Shown one piece after another: positions 7,358 through 13,258 of a stretch of DNA of 14,604 nucleotides (position 1 is the first letter of the stretch; each line of letters begins with the position of its first letter). The position numbers were made by a program, and so were the translations under genes. The notes beneath the pieces were generated by a model. That model was not told the DNA's origin. It did not search any database and was given only the letters and a program-made list of their open reading frames with translations. The stretch comes from Deltaproteobacteria bacterium (lineage in GTDB: Bacteria; Desulfobacterota; Desulfobulbia; Desulfobulbales; VMSU01). The stretch is taken from the NCBI GenBank assembly GCA_024274995.1, contig JAJSAA010000184.1, forward strand, positions 1 to 14,604, in the 5' to 3' direction.

Positions 7358-7917
7358 AGCCGTTTATTCTGGCAGTTACCGGGGCCAGCGGTGCCATTTA
7401 CGCCCTGGAGTTTTTAAAAATTATGGCGAAGGCCGGTATTACAGTGGACGCCCTCATCTCCGGGGCCGGAGAGCGGGTCTTAAAGATTGAGCTGGGGCTG
7501 GAATACCCTGATCTGCCCCATGTCAGGCGTTGGTACGATGCCAATGATTTTACCGCTCCCATGGCCAGCGGCTCCAGCGCCTACGGCGGTATGGTGGTTC
7601 TGCCTTGCAGCATGGGCACCCTGGGCGCGGTGGCTGGCGGTCTCTCCCGTAACCTTCTGCACCGGGCCGCTGATGTCATCTTAAAGGAACGACGACCGCT
7701 GGTGCTGGCAGTGCGGGAGACTCCATTGAATGGTATTCATCTCAAAAATATGCTTGCCGCCCATGAGGCCGGGGCGGTTATCTGCCCTGCCATGCCCGCC
7801 TTTTATCATCGGCCGGCCGGACTCACCGAAATGGCTGATGACTTTGCGGCCCGCGTGGCGGTACTCCTGGGAATCGAGGTGCCCGGTATGCGGCGCTGGG
7901 AGGGCAGTGATGTTTAA
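7354..7917 (+). CDS. ubiX: UbiX-family flavin prenyltransferase
   Basis: UbiX joins dimethylallyl phosphate to FMN to make prenylated FMN, the cofactor of UbiD-type decarboxylases; in menaquinone synthesis it serves removal of the ring carboxyl group of the prenylated naphthoate. The 187-residue length is normal. FMN and substrate motifs: AVTGASGAIYALEF (7-20), SSAYGGMVVLPCSMGTLGAV (74-93), GGLSRNLLHRAADV, LAVRETPLNGIHLKNM (118-133) and GAVICPAMPAFYHRP (140-154). The ATG shares ATGA with the stop of menG, and the end overlaps ubiA by 8 nt, so these three genes form a translationally coupled set. No UbiD partner is in the window. Confidence 0.95.
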   Translation: MKPFILAVTGASGAIYALEFLKIMAKAGITVDALISGAGERVLKIELGLEYPDLPHVRRWYDANDFTAPMASGSSAYGGMVVLPCSMGTLGAVAGGLSRNLLHRAADVILKERRPLVLAVRETPLNGIHLKNMLAAHEAGAVICPAMPAFYHRPAGLTEMADDFAARVAVLLGIEVPGMRRWEGSDV

Positions 7918-8770
7918 AAAAATCGCTGTACTCCTTGAGATGATTAAGTTCAAGCACACGGTATTTGCCTTGCCCTTTGCCCTTATGGGGGCCTTCCTCG
8001 CCGCTGGCGGCCCACCGAGCTTCCGGGTCTTTATCTGGGTGGTGGCGGCCATGTTTGGAGCCCGCACCTGCGCCATGGGTTTTAACCGTATCGTTGATGC
8101 CCGTTTTGACGGCCGCAATCCCCGAACCGCCGGGCGGGCCATTCCGGCCGGCAAGGTGAAGATGGCCGAGGCCTGGGCCATGGTGCTCATCGCCGCCGCC
8201 ATCTTTTTTCTGGCCTGTTATGAATTGAACCGCCTGACTCTACTCCTCTCGCCTCTGGCCTTGGGGCTCGCCCTCCTTTATTCATTAACCAAGCGCTTTA
8301 CCTCATTCTGCCATCTTGTCCTGGGACTGGCCCTAGCCTTCTCGCCCTTGGGCGGTTACGTGGCGGTATCAGGCAGCCTCAGCGGTTTTCCATATGTCCT
8401 TTCTCTCGCGGTACTATTATGGGTATCTGGCTTTGATATAGTCTATGCCTGTATGGATGCCGATTTTGACCGCCAGGCGGGGCTCTACTCCATACCGGCC
8501 TCCTTGGGCAGCCGGCGCGCCTTCCGGCTGGCGGCCCTCTTTCATTTTCTGGCCTTTATCCTGTTTTTGGTTACCGGAATTGAGAGCGGCCTGAATTATT
8601 TCTTTTTTATCGGCCTTGGAGTTGCCGCGCTTTGTCTTCTCTATCAGCACCTGATCGTTAAACCGGATGATTTAAGCCGCATCCAGGTCTCTTTCTTCCA
8701 AATGAACGGTATGGTGAGCCTGATCCTCTTTGTTTCAACCTGGCTAGCTCTGGCGGTGAGTTGGGGGTAA
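7910..8770 (+). CDS. ubiA: UbiA-family polyprenyltransferase, probable futalosine-pathway MqnP type
   Basis: An integral membrane prenyltransferase that would attach the polyprenyl chain to 1,4-dihydroxy-6-naphthoate. It has 286 residues with several hydrophobic helices. The two Asp-rich Mg-diphosphate motifs are clear: NRIVDARFD (59-67) with the following GRNPRTAGRAIP block, and FDIVYACMDADFD (175-187) followed by GLYSIPASLG. ATG 7910 is supported by GGGAGGG (7898-7904) 5 nt upstream; an open frame to 7730 would extend it over ubiX without support. The substrate is inferred from the neighbouring mqn genes and from lack of any ubiquinone-specific gene; sequence alone would allow 4-hydroxybenzoate. 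Confidence 0.9.
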   Translation: MFKKIAVLLEMIKFKHTVFALPFALMGAFLAAGGPPSFRVFIWVVAAMFGARTCAMGFNRIVDARFDGRNPRTAGRAIPAGKVKMAEAWAMVLIAAAIFFLACYELNRLTLLLSPLALGLALLYSLTKRFTSFCHLVLGLALAFSPLGGYVAVSGSLSGFPYVLSLAVLLWVSGFDIVYACMDADFDRQAGLYSIPASLGSRRAFRLAALFHFLAFILFLVTGIESGLNYFFFIGLGVAALCLLYQHLIVKPDDLSRIQVSFFQMNGMVSLILFVSTWLALAVSWG

Positions 8771-8823
8771 CCGGCATCCCGTACTGAGGTTACCAAAAAA
8801 TAATTATAAAGGAGGAACGGGCC

Positions 8824-9456
8824 ATGCTTACCGACAATCCCTTTGCTGCTTATACCGGGGAGTATGAAGACTGGTTTGATAAGTACCCCCTGGTCTTTCA
8901 GGCGGAGCTTAAGGCCCTTAATACCCTAATGCCAGCCGGGTCAGCCCTGGAGGTGGGGGTTGGCTCCGGACGTTTTGGCCTTCCTCTAAAGGTTGCCATG
9001 GGAGTTGATCCCTGCCAGGAGATGTTGAGCCTGGCGCATCACAGGGGAATACAGACAGTCCTGGGTCGAGCTGAGGCCTTACCTCTACCCGCCAGCTGTT
9101 TTGACTGTCTGCTATTGATTACCGTCCTCTGCTTTTTAGCGCAACCAGAGCGGGCTTTAAGCGAGGTTAGACGGGTGCTGCGGCCGGGCGGCCATCTGTT
9201 ATTGGCCTTTATTGACCGTCACAGCCCCCTGGGCCGGGAAATGTACCGCCACAGGCAGGAAAGCAACTTTTATCGACGGGCCCATTTTTATAGTGCCGAT
9301 GAGGTGCTGGCCCTTCTCCGAAACGCTGGTTTTAAGGAATTCAAATGCTGCCAGACCATTTTCCGGCCATTGTCAGAGGTAGATGACGGGGAGGAGATAA
9401 AGAATGGGTACGGTCAGGGGGCCTTTGTAGTGGTCAGAGCGCTGGCTGTCAAATAG
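8824..9456 (+). CDS. Class I SAM-dependent methyltransferase, substrate unknown
   Basis: A 210-residue Methyltransf_11-type protein. Motif I is ALEVGVGSGRFG (41-52), followed by GVDPCQEML (60-68), the acidic RAEALPLPASCFD block and EVRRVLRPGGHLLLAFIDR. The N-terminus DNPFAAYTGEYEDWFDKY is seen in related small-molecule methyltransferases. It is not a second UbiE: the UbiE N- and C-terminal signatures are missing. It follows ubiA by 53 nt with a strong AAAGGAGGA (8808-8816) 7 nt before ATG, so it may share the transcript or be translated efficiently on its own. Whether it modifies a quinone, a thiol or another metabolite cannot be read from the sequence. Confidence 0.85.
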   Translation: MLTDNPFAAYTGEYEDWFDKYPLVFQAELKALNTLMPAGSALEVGVGSGRFGLPLKVAMGVDPCQEMLSLAHHRGIQTVLGRAEALPLPASCFDCLLLITVLCFLAQPERALSEVRRVLRPGGHLLLAFIDRHSPLGREMYRHRQESNFYRRAHFYSADEVLALLRNAGFKEFKCCQTIFRPLSEVDDGEEIKNGYGQGAFVVVRALAVK

Positions 9457-9485
9457 GGAAACTTTAAGTGCGTGCTGCGGGGCAT

Positions 9486-10031
9486 TCATGGAGCGCTTAC
9501 ATATTTTCTATTCTCAAAGGTGGCCTTTAACAGTCTGAAAACTTCCCTCTGGTGGGATGGCTTGCGGTTGATGGCGTATCGTATGGCCGCCTTGCTTACT
9601 GCCTGCCGGTTAAGGCCCGGCAGTTCTCCGGCAAGATTATCAAGGAGTTTGGTTGACCAGTCTTCATTTATTGGTCTATCCTCCTTTTGAGCATCCAGCA
9701 GGGCCTGAATAGCGGCGCTGATAATCTCATCACGCCAATGTTCCAGGTGGCGGAAGACCTGGGTCTGCTGTAAATGTGAGCCTTTACGCTCGGTCAGGAA
9801 AGCCAGAAGCAGAGCGCTGTCCTCCATGGCCCGTAATTGTTTGCTGATATATTTTACCTGTCGTTTACGGGCTCCGGCCTTAAGGCTGGCGGCATCCTTA
9901 ATGTCTTTTTTTAGAAAATCGTCTACTGGCAGAGCGCTGATCTCGGCTCCCCGTAATTGGATTAATTCCAGGGCGAGTTGCTCAAAACCCTTGGCCCGGC
10001 GCTTTTTCTCTGATCTGCTTATCTGTTCCAT
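9486..10031 (-). CDS. darP: DarP/YjgA (DUF615) ribosome-associated protein
   Basis: A 181-residue, highly charged helical protein matching the DUF615 family: SRSEKKR near the N-terminus, then EISALPVDDFLKKDIKDA (30-47), the basic KAGARKRQVKYISKQLR (51-67), and QVFRHLEHWRDEII (91-104). In E. coli DarP (YjgA) binds late 50S precursors and promotes large-subunit maturation. The C-terminal quarter (NRQAVSKAAIRYAINRKPSH then REVFRLLKATFE) also fits. It is convergent with the methyltransferase, with only 29 nt between the stop codons and no terminator hairpin visible in them. ATG at 10031 has only a weak GGAAAA upstream. Its promoter was not located. Confidence 0.9.
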   Translation of the reverse strand: MEQISRSEKKRRAKGFEQLALELIQLRGAEISALPVDDFLKKDIKDAASLKAGARKRQVKYISKQLRAMEDSALLLAFLTERKGSHLQQTQVFRHLEHWRDEIISAAIQALLDAQKEDRPINEDWSTKLLDNLAGELPGLNRQAVSKAAIRYAINRKPSHQREVFRLLKATFENRKYVSAP

Positions 10032-10337
10032 GTTTTCCGTTTTTTTGAGGGGTGAAATTTATCTTGGAGCAATATACTTTATCTCTGCCTTTTCATACAT
10101 AAGTAATTATCGCGGCATTATTCAGCAACACTGCATCTTCGCCTGTCCGGAGTTTCACGTCATTCGCTGATCAGACTTTTTCTCGAATGTTCACTGATTC
10201 GGGTTAAAAAAACACGTAAAAATCACTCTTGGCTTTATTTTTTACAGCTTTTTTTTGTATGTCCTCATATAATCAATCCGTTACGTACCTATCTTAGTGT
10301 TTAACGATAATTTCTTCAACAACTAAAGGATATAATT
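10032..10337. other. 306-bp divergent intergenic region between darP and the alcohol dehydrogenase
   Basis: This must hold the promoters of two diverging genes. On the plus strand a perfect TATAAT stands at 10268-10273, but no -35 hexamer lies at 16-18 bp; TTTACA (10241-10246) is 21 bp away. AAAGGA (10325-10330) is a good ribosome site 7 nt before ATG 10338. The middle (10117-10174) may be a decayed repeat element. The stretch around 10200-10257 is T/A-rich. No RNA gene or small gene was recognised. Confidence 0.5.
10117..10174. repeat. Possible degenerate relative of the 90-bp palindromic element
   Basis: It shares, in the same order, five short blocks with the element at 11521-11610: TATTCAG (10119), CATCTTCG (10134), CGGAGT (10148), CGCT, and CTGATCAG against CTGAACAG. 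Spacing differs and the interior is shorter. The resemblance was found by eye and may be coincidence. Confidence 0.25.
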
Positions 10338-11513
10338 ATGAATTTGGCAAATTTTGACATTAATCAACCTACAAAACTTCATTTTGGCTGTGGTGTGATT
10401 AATAATCTGGCCGCTATTGTCAGAGATTGCGGTGGCAGCAAGGCCTTTGTGGTGGCCGATCCCGGTCTGCGGCAGGCGGGGCTCCTCGATGGTATTGTTA
10501 AACCTCTTGTCGATGCCGGTCTACCCTATGAACTATACACCGATATTACCCCTGAGCCGGGTTTGACCCTGGCCGACAAGGGGGCTGAGCTGGCAAGGGC
10601 CGCTGGCGCTGATTGTCTGGTGGGGGTTGGCGGCGGATCGGCCATGGATGTAGCCAAGGCCGTCAGTATTCTGCTTACCAACGGTGGTAAGGCCGAAGAC
10701 TATCTGGGGGTAGGTAAGATCAAGAAACCTGGACTTCCCAAAATCATGGTGCCTACCACGGCCGGCACCGGTGCCGAAGTCAGTTTTACCGCTGTTTTTA
10801 TCAATGAAAAAACCAAGTCCAAGGGCGGCATGAACGGTGATCCTCTTTATCCGGAGGCAGCGCTCCTTGATCCCGAATTGACCATCTCTCTGCCTCCCAA
10901 AATAACGGCTTCGACGGGAATAGACGCCTTCACCCATGCCATTGAGGCCTTTGTCTCTAATCAGGCCAATGGGATGTCGGATATGTACGCCATGCGGGCC
11001 CTGGAGCTGATAAGCGCCAATCTTGGCAAGGCCTACGCCAATGGCGGTAATATTGGGGCTCGTTACAATATGCTCCTTGGCAGTCTGCTGGCCGGTAAGG
11101 CCCTGGCCGTTGCCGGGGTGGGACTGGTACACGCCATGGCCTATCCTTTAGGCGGTATGTTTGGTATTCCCCACGGCCTGGCCAACGCAGTATTATTACC
11201 CTATGTCTTGAATTATAATCTCATTGGCGCCCCGGAAAAATATGCCGCTGTCGCCGAGATCATGGGCTGTGAGGTGGAGAATAAAAGTGACCGGGAGGCA
11301 GCAAACAGCGTTGTGGAGGCCGTTTACAATCTCAACATGGATATTGGGATTCCCGCTACCTTAACTGATTTAAAAATCCCCGCCGATCAGATACCCGAGA
11401 TGGCCAGGATTGCCCTGACGGTGACCAGACCGGTTGAGAACAATCCCCGCCAGCCTGGTATTGATGATGTAATTGCCGTTTATCAGAGCGCCATGCAGGG
11501 CTGGGAATGTTAA
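10338..11513 (+). CDS. Iron-containing (group III) alcohol dehydrogenase, possible Kdo 8-oxidase partner
   Basis: A 391-residue NAD(P)-dependent Fe-type alcohol dehydrogenase. The cofactor motif GVGGGSAMDVAK is at 96-107. The metal ligands are D196 and H200 in GIDAFTHAIEAF, H265 in GLVHAMAYPLGG and H279 in GIPHGLANAVLLP, matching the FucO pattern. General sequence character is that of the broad FucO/EutG/propanediol-dehydrogenase group. Its neighbour 156 bp downstream is a KdnA-like aminotransferase. In Shewanella the pair KdnB (Fe-type dehydrogenase) and KdnA converts Kdo to Kdo8N, so a KdnB role is plausible here. The protein looks more generic than KdnB as I recall it, so an ordinary alcohol dehydrogenase remains possible. 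ATG 10338 follows AAAGGA by 7 nt. Confidence 0.9.
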   Translation: MNLANFDINQPTKLHFGCGVINNLAAIVRDCGGSKAFVVADPGLRQAGLLDGIVKPLVDAGLPYELYTDITPEPGLTLADKGAELARAAGADCLVGVGGGSAMDVAKAVSILLTNGGKAEDYLGVGKIKKPGLPKIMVPTTAGTGAEVSFTAVFINEKTKSKGGMNGDPLYPEAALLDPELTISLPPKITASTGIDAFTHAIEAFVSNQANGMSDMYAMRALELISANLGKAYANGGNIGARYNMLLGSLLAGKALAVAGVGLVHAMAYPLGGMFGIPHGLANAVLLPYVLNYNLIGAPEKYAAVAEIMGCEVENKSDREAANSVVEAVYNLNMDIGIPATLTDLKIPADQIPEMARIALTVTRPVENNPRQPGIDDVIAVYQSAMQGWEC

Positions 11514-11520
11514 GTCATTA

Positions 11521-11610
11521 GTAACTATTCAGAGCTACACCCCATCTTCGTTTGTTTCGCCCTCCTCACGTACAGGAAGTATCGGAGTCTTCGCTTACCT
11601 GAACAGTTAC
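11521..11610. repeat. 90-bp imperfect palindromic intergenic element
   Basis: Terminal arms GTAACTATTCAG (11521-11532) and CTGAACAGTTAC (11599-11610) are complementary at 11 of 12 positions, the exception being a G-U-type pair. Inside, CTCACGTAC (11565-11573) and GTATCGGAG (11579-11587) are complementary at 6 of 9. It fills most of the 156-bp gap between the dehydrogenase and the aminotransferase and begins 7 nt after the former's stop. It has no coding capacity and no U-tract. It looks like a REP/MITE-type non-autonomous repeat; no target duplication was seen. Confidence 0.55.
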
Positions 11611-11669
11611 AGCCACTAAGGGGAAAGGCGGAATTTAGACATTAATCACGAACAAAATAGAGGTATAAT

Positions 11670-12872
11670 ATGCCGGGTTTTGAGGTCTTTGGAGAGGAAG
11701 AGAAACGGCAGGCCATGGATGTCTTTGACACCGGGGTGCTGTTTCGTTATGAGTTTGCCGCTCAACGGCGGGGTATTTATAAGGTACGTGAGTTTGAAGA
11801 GGCCTTTGCCAGCTATTGCGGGGTGCGTTACGCCCAGGCCGTAACCTCTGGTACCGCCGCCCTCAAGGTGGCCATGGCCGCCTTAGGTATTGGGCCGGGT
11901 GATGAGGTTATAACCCAGGGTTTTACCTTTGTGGCGACCTGGGAGGCCATATTTGATATCGGTGCCCTGCCGGTTTTTACCGAGATTGATGATACCCTGA
12001 ATATGGATCCCGTTGATTTGGAGAACAAGATAAACGAACGAACCAAATTAATTATCCCGGTGCATATGATGGGTTCAGCGGCCCGCATGCGGGAAATTAA
12101 GGCGGTGGCTGATAGACATTCCATCCCGGTCTTGGAGGATACCGCTCAGGCGCCCGGGGCCTCCCTGAACGGCATCAAGCTGGGCTCTATGGGTCGTTGC
12201 GGTACCTTCTCTTTTGATCCGGTGAAGACCATAACCACCGGTGAGGGCGGCATGATTATTACCGATGATGAAGATTTGTGGCGTAATATGTCGGAATACC
12301 ACGATCATGGCCATGACCACGCCGAGAAACCGGGGGGACGGGGGGCGGACAGCCGCCGTTTCATTGGCTTTAACTTCCGGATGATGGAGCTTCAGGGGGC
12401 CATCGGCCTGGCTCAATTGGCCAAGTTAGATGATATTGTTAAGTGGCAGAAGGAGAATAAAAAACTCATGCGCCAGGTGGTGAGCCAGCTGCCCGGGGTA
12501 TCTTTTCGTAATCAATTAGATGAGGAGGGGGATTCAGCTACCTTTCTGGCCTTCAGCCTGCCGACAGCCGCTCAAGCGCGGGAGGTTAACAGGGTGCTGA
12601 CTGAAAATGGGGCCGGCGCCATCTACTTTGCCGATAACACCTGGCATTTTTATCCTAAATGGGAACATCTGCTGGCCGGCTCTTCCGTCAGCGCTTCGGG
12701 ATGGCCCTTCAAAGCCCCGGACGGCCGCCGGCGGGTGATTTATGCCCCGGATATTCTGCCCCAATCGGCCGCTATTTTAGGACGTACCCTGGTTTACCAG
12801 GTGCCAGTTAAATTAGGTGCTGCCCGCCAGGTGGAAATTGAGCAGGCCATGGCCGCGGCAGCGGTTGTTTAG
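11670..12872 (+). CDS. kdnA: DegT/DnrJ/EryC1 PLP aminotransferase, KdnA-like (Kdo8N synthesis)
   Basis: A 400-residue PLP-dependent sugar aminotransferase. The Schiff-base lysine is K186 in FSFDPVKTITTGEGGM; EDTAQAPGA (156-164) holds the aspartate that binds the PLP ring nitrogen, and SGTAAL (60-65) the phosphate side. The N-terminus MPGFEVFGEEEK with FRYEF, the histidine-rich HDHGHDH (211-217), GFNFRMMELQGAIGLAQLAKLD and FLAFSLPT resemble, from memory, Shewanella KdnA (8-amino-3,8-dideoxy-D-manno-octulosonate transaminase), which aminates oxidised Kdo using glutamate. The upstream Fe-type dehydrogenase supports this. The reaction would be cytoplasmic, before CMP activation by a KdsB and insertion into LPS. 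AGAGG (11659-11663) sits 6 nt before ATG. Another sugar transaminase activity is the main alternative. Confidence 0.85.
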   Translation: MPGFEVFGEEEKRQAMDVFDTGVLFRYEFAAQRRGIYKVREFEEAFASYCGVRYAQAVTSGTAALKVAMAALGIGPGDEVITQGFTFVATWEAIFDIGALPVFTEIDDTLNMDPVDLENKINERTKLIIPVHMMGSAARMREIKAVADRHSIPVLEDTAQAPGASLNGIKLGSMGRCGTFSFDPVKTITTGEGGMIITDDEDLWRNMSEYHDHGHDHAEKPGGRGADSRRFIGFNFRMMELQGAIGLAQLAKLDDIVKWQKENKKLMRQVVSQLPGVSFRNQLDEEGDSATFLAFSLPTAAQAREVNRVLTENGAGAIYFADNTWHFYPKWEHLLAGSSVSASGWPFKAPDGRRRVIYAPDILPQSAAILGRTLVYQVPVKLGAARQVEIEQAMAAAAVV

Positions 12873-12890
12873 CGACGGTGAATACTTAAC

Positions 12891-12934
12891 AATAAAAAAA
12901 TAAAAAAAGGCAAAGGGGGGGTACCCCTTTGCCT
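12891..12934 (-). terminator. Intrinsic terminator facing the minus strand
   Basis: AGGCAAAGGGG (12908-12918) pairs perfectly with CCCCTTTGCCT (12924-12934) over a 5-nt loop. Read on the minus strand, the hairpin is followed at once by TTTTTTTATTTTTTTATT (12907 down to 12890), a textbook U-tract. On the plus strand it is followed by TCAAAATGAAG, so it should stop kdnA transcripts poorly. There is no recognised minus-strand gene on its right. Confidence 0.8.
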
Positions 12935-13016
12935 CAAAATGAAGATACCTGCCCGCAAAGCTTAAAATTCAAAATCTGGGGAAGTTGAATAAAATTGATT
13001 ATGTTTCTGGAGGAAA

Positions 13017-13190
13017 GTGAACCAATTTGTATTAAGGGCTTTTGGGTACCTTCATTATTTTTGTTGCGGCCTTTTTTCTGAGAGCCGACCTGTTTTTTTA
13101 TATTTTCAGGATGTGAGATCTATAATAGGCGTTGAATCTGATATTTTTCTTACAATTCTCCTTATTTGGAAGAAAAAAATAAAAAAATAA
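13017..13190 (+). CDS. Small open frame of 57 codons, doubtful
   Basis: GTG 13017 is preceded by GGAGGA (13009-13014), but the space to the start is only about 3 nt, shorter than usual. The predicted peptide begins MNQFVLRAFGYLHYF, ends with a hydrophobic stretch DIFLTILLIW and a lysine tail KKKIKK, and is not one I recognise. Its composition follows the AT-rich gap, unlike the neighbouring genes, and a candidate promoter lies inside it. It is most likely an open frame by chance; a small membrane peptide is the alternative. Confidence 0.15.
   Translation: MNQFVLRAFGYLHYFCCGLFSESRPVFLYFQDVRSIIGVESDIFLTILLIWKKKIKK
13097..13126 (+). promoter_or_regulatory. Candidate promoter of the MalT-like gene
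   Basis: A perfect -10 TATAAT (13121-13126) has TTTATA (13097-13102, 4 of 6 to the -35 consensus) 18 bp upstream. The resulting leader before ATG 13259 would be about 125 nt and very A/T-rich. The weak -35 suggests an activator or a low-level promoter. Confidence 0.35.
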
Positions 13191-13258
13191 AAAACTTTTA
13201 GCTTCTTTTTTTACTCTTATGTATTTTTCATCTGTCCTTAAAAACCATTTCCCACAAA

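Larger units (their letters stand above)
12873..13258. other. 386-bp AT-rich intergenic region before the MalT-like gene
   Basis: It is much richer in A and T than the flanking genes. It holds a strong hairpin with its U-tract on the minus strand (12908-12934), a weak CGGC/GCCG hairpin (13067-13087) followed by seven T (13093-13099), a perfect TATAAT (13121-13126) and long A runs (13172-13195). A 57-codon frame (13017-13190) is open. No known RNA gene or riboswitch was recognised. Confidence 0.6.

Noticed and set aside
7730..7909. Upstream extension of ubiA by 60 codons
   Set aside because: The extra residues are out-of-frame ubiX sequence; GGGAGGG supports ATG 7910, and UbiA homology begins there.
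7681..8202. 173-codon minus-strand frame across ubiX and ubiA
   Set aside because: It is antisense to two clearly recognised genes and is a by-product of their GC-rich codon pattern.
9457..9485. Bidirectional terminator between the convergent methyltransferase and darP genes
   Set aside because: No stem of useful length with a U-tract can be formed in these 29 nt.
10227..10246. Sigma-54 promoter (TTGGC followed by TTTACA)
   Set aside because: The GG and GC dinucleotides are not at the required 10-bp spacing; the -12 GC is absent.
10268..10273. Perfect TATAAT as the firm promoter of the dehydrogenase
   Set aside because: No -35 hexamer stands at a workable distance in a very AT-rich stretch, so it is mentioned only within the intergenic entry.
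10533..11132. 199-codon open frame on the minus strand
   Set aside because: It lies wholly inside the dehydrogenase gene, whose protein has all metal and cofactor motifs; the antisense product resembles nothing known.
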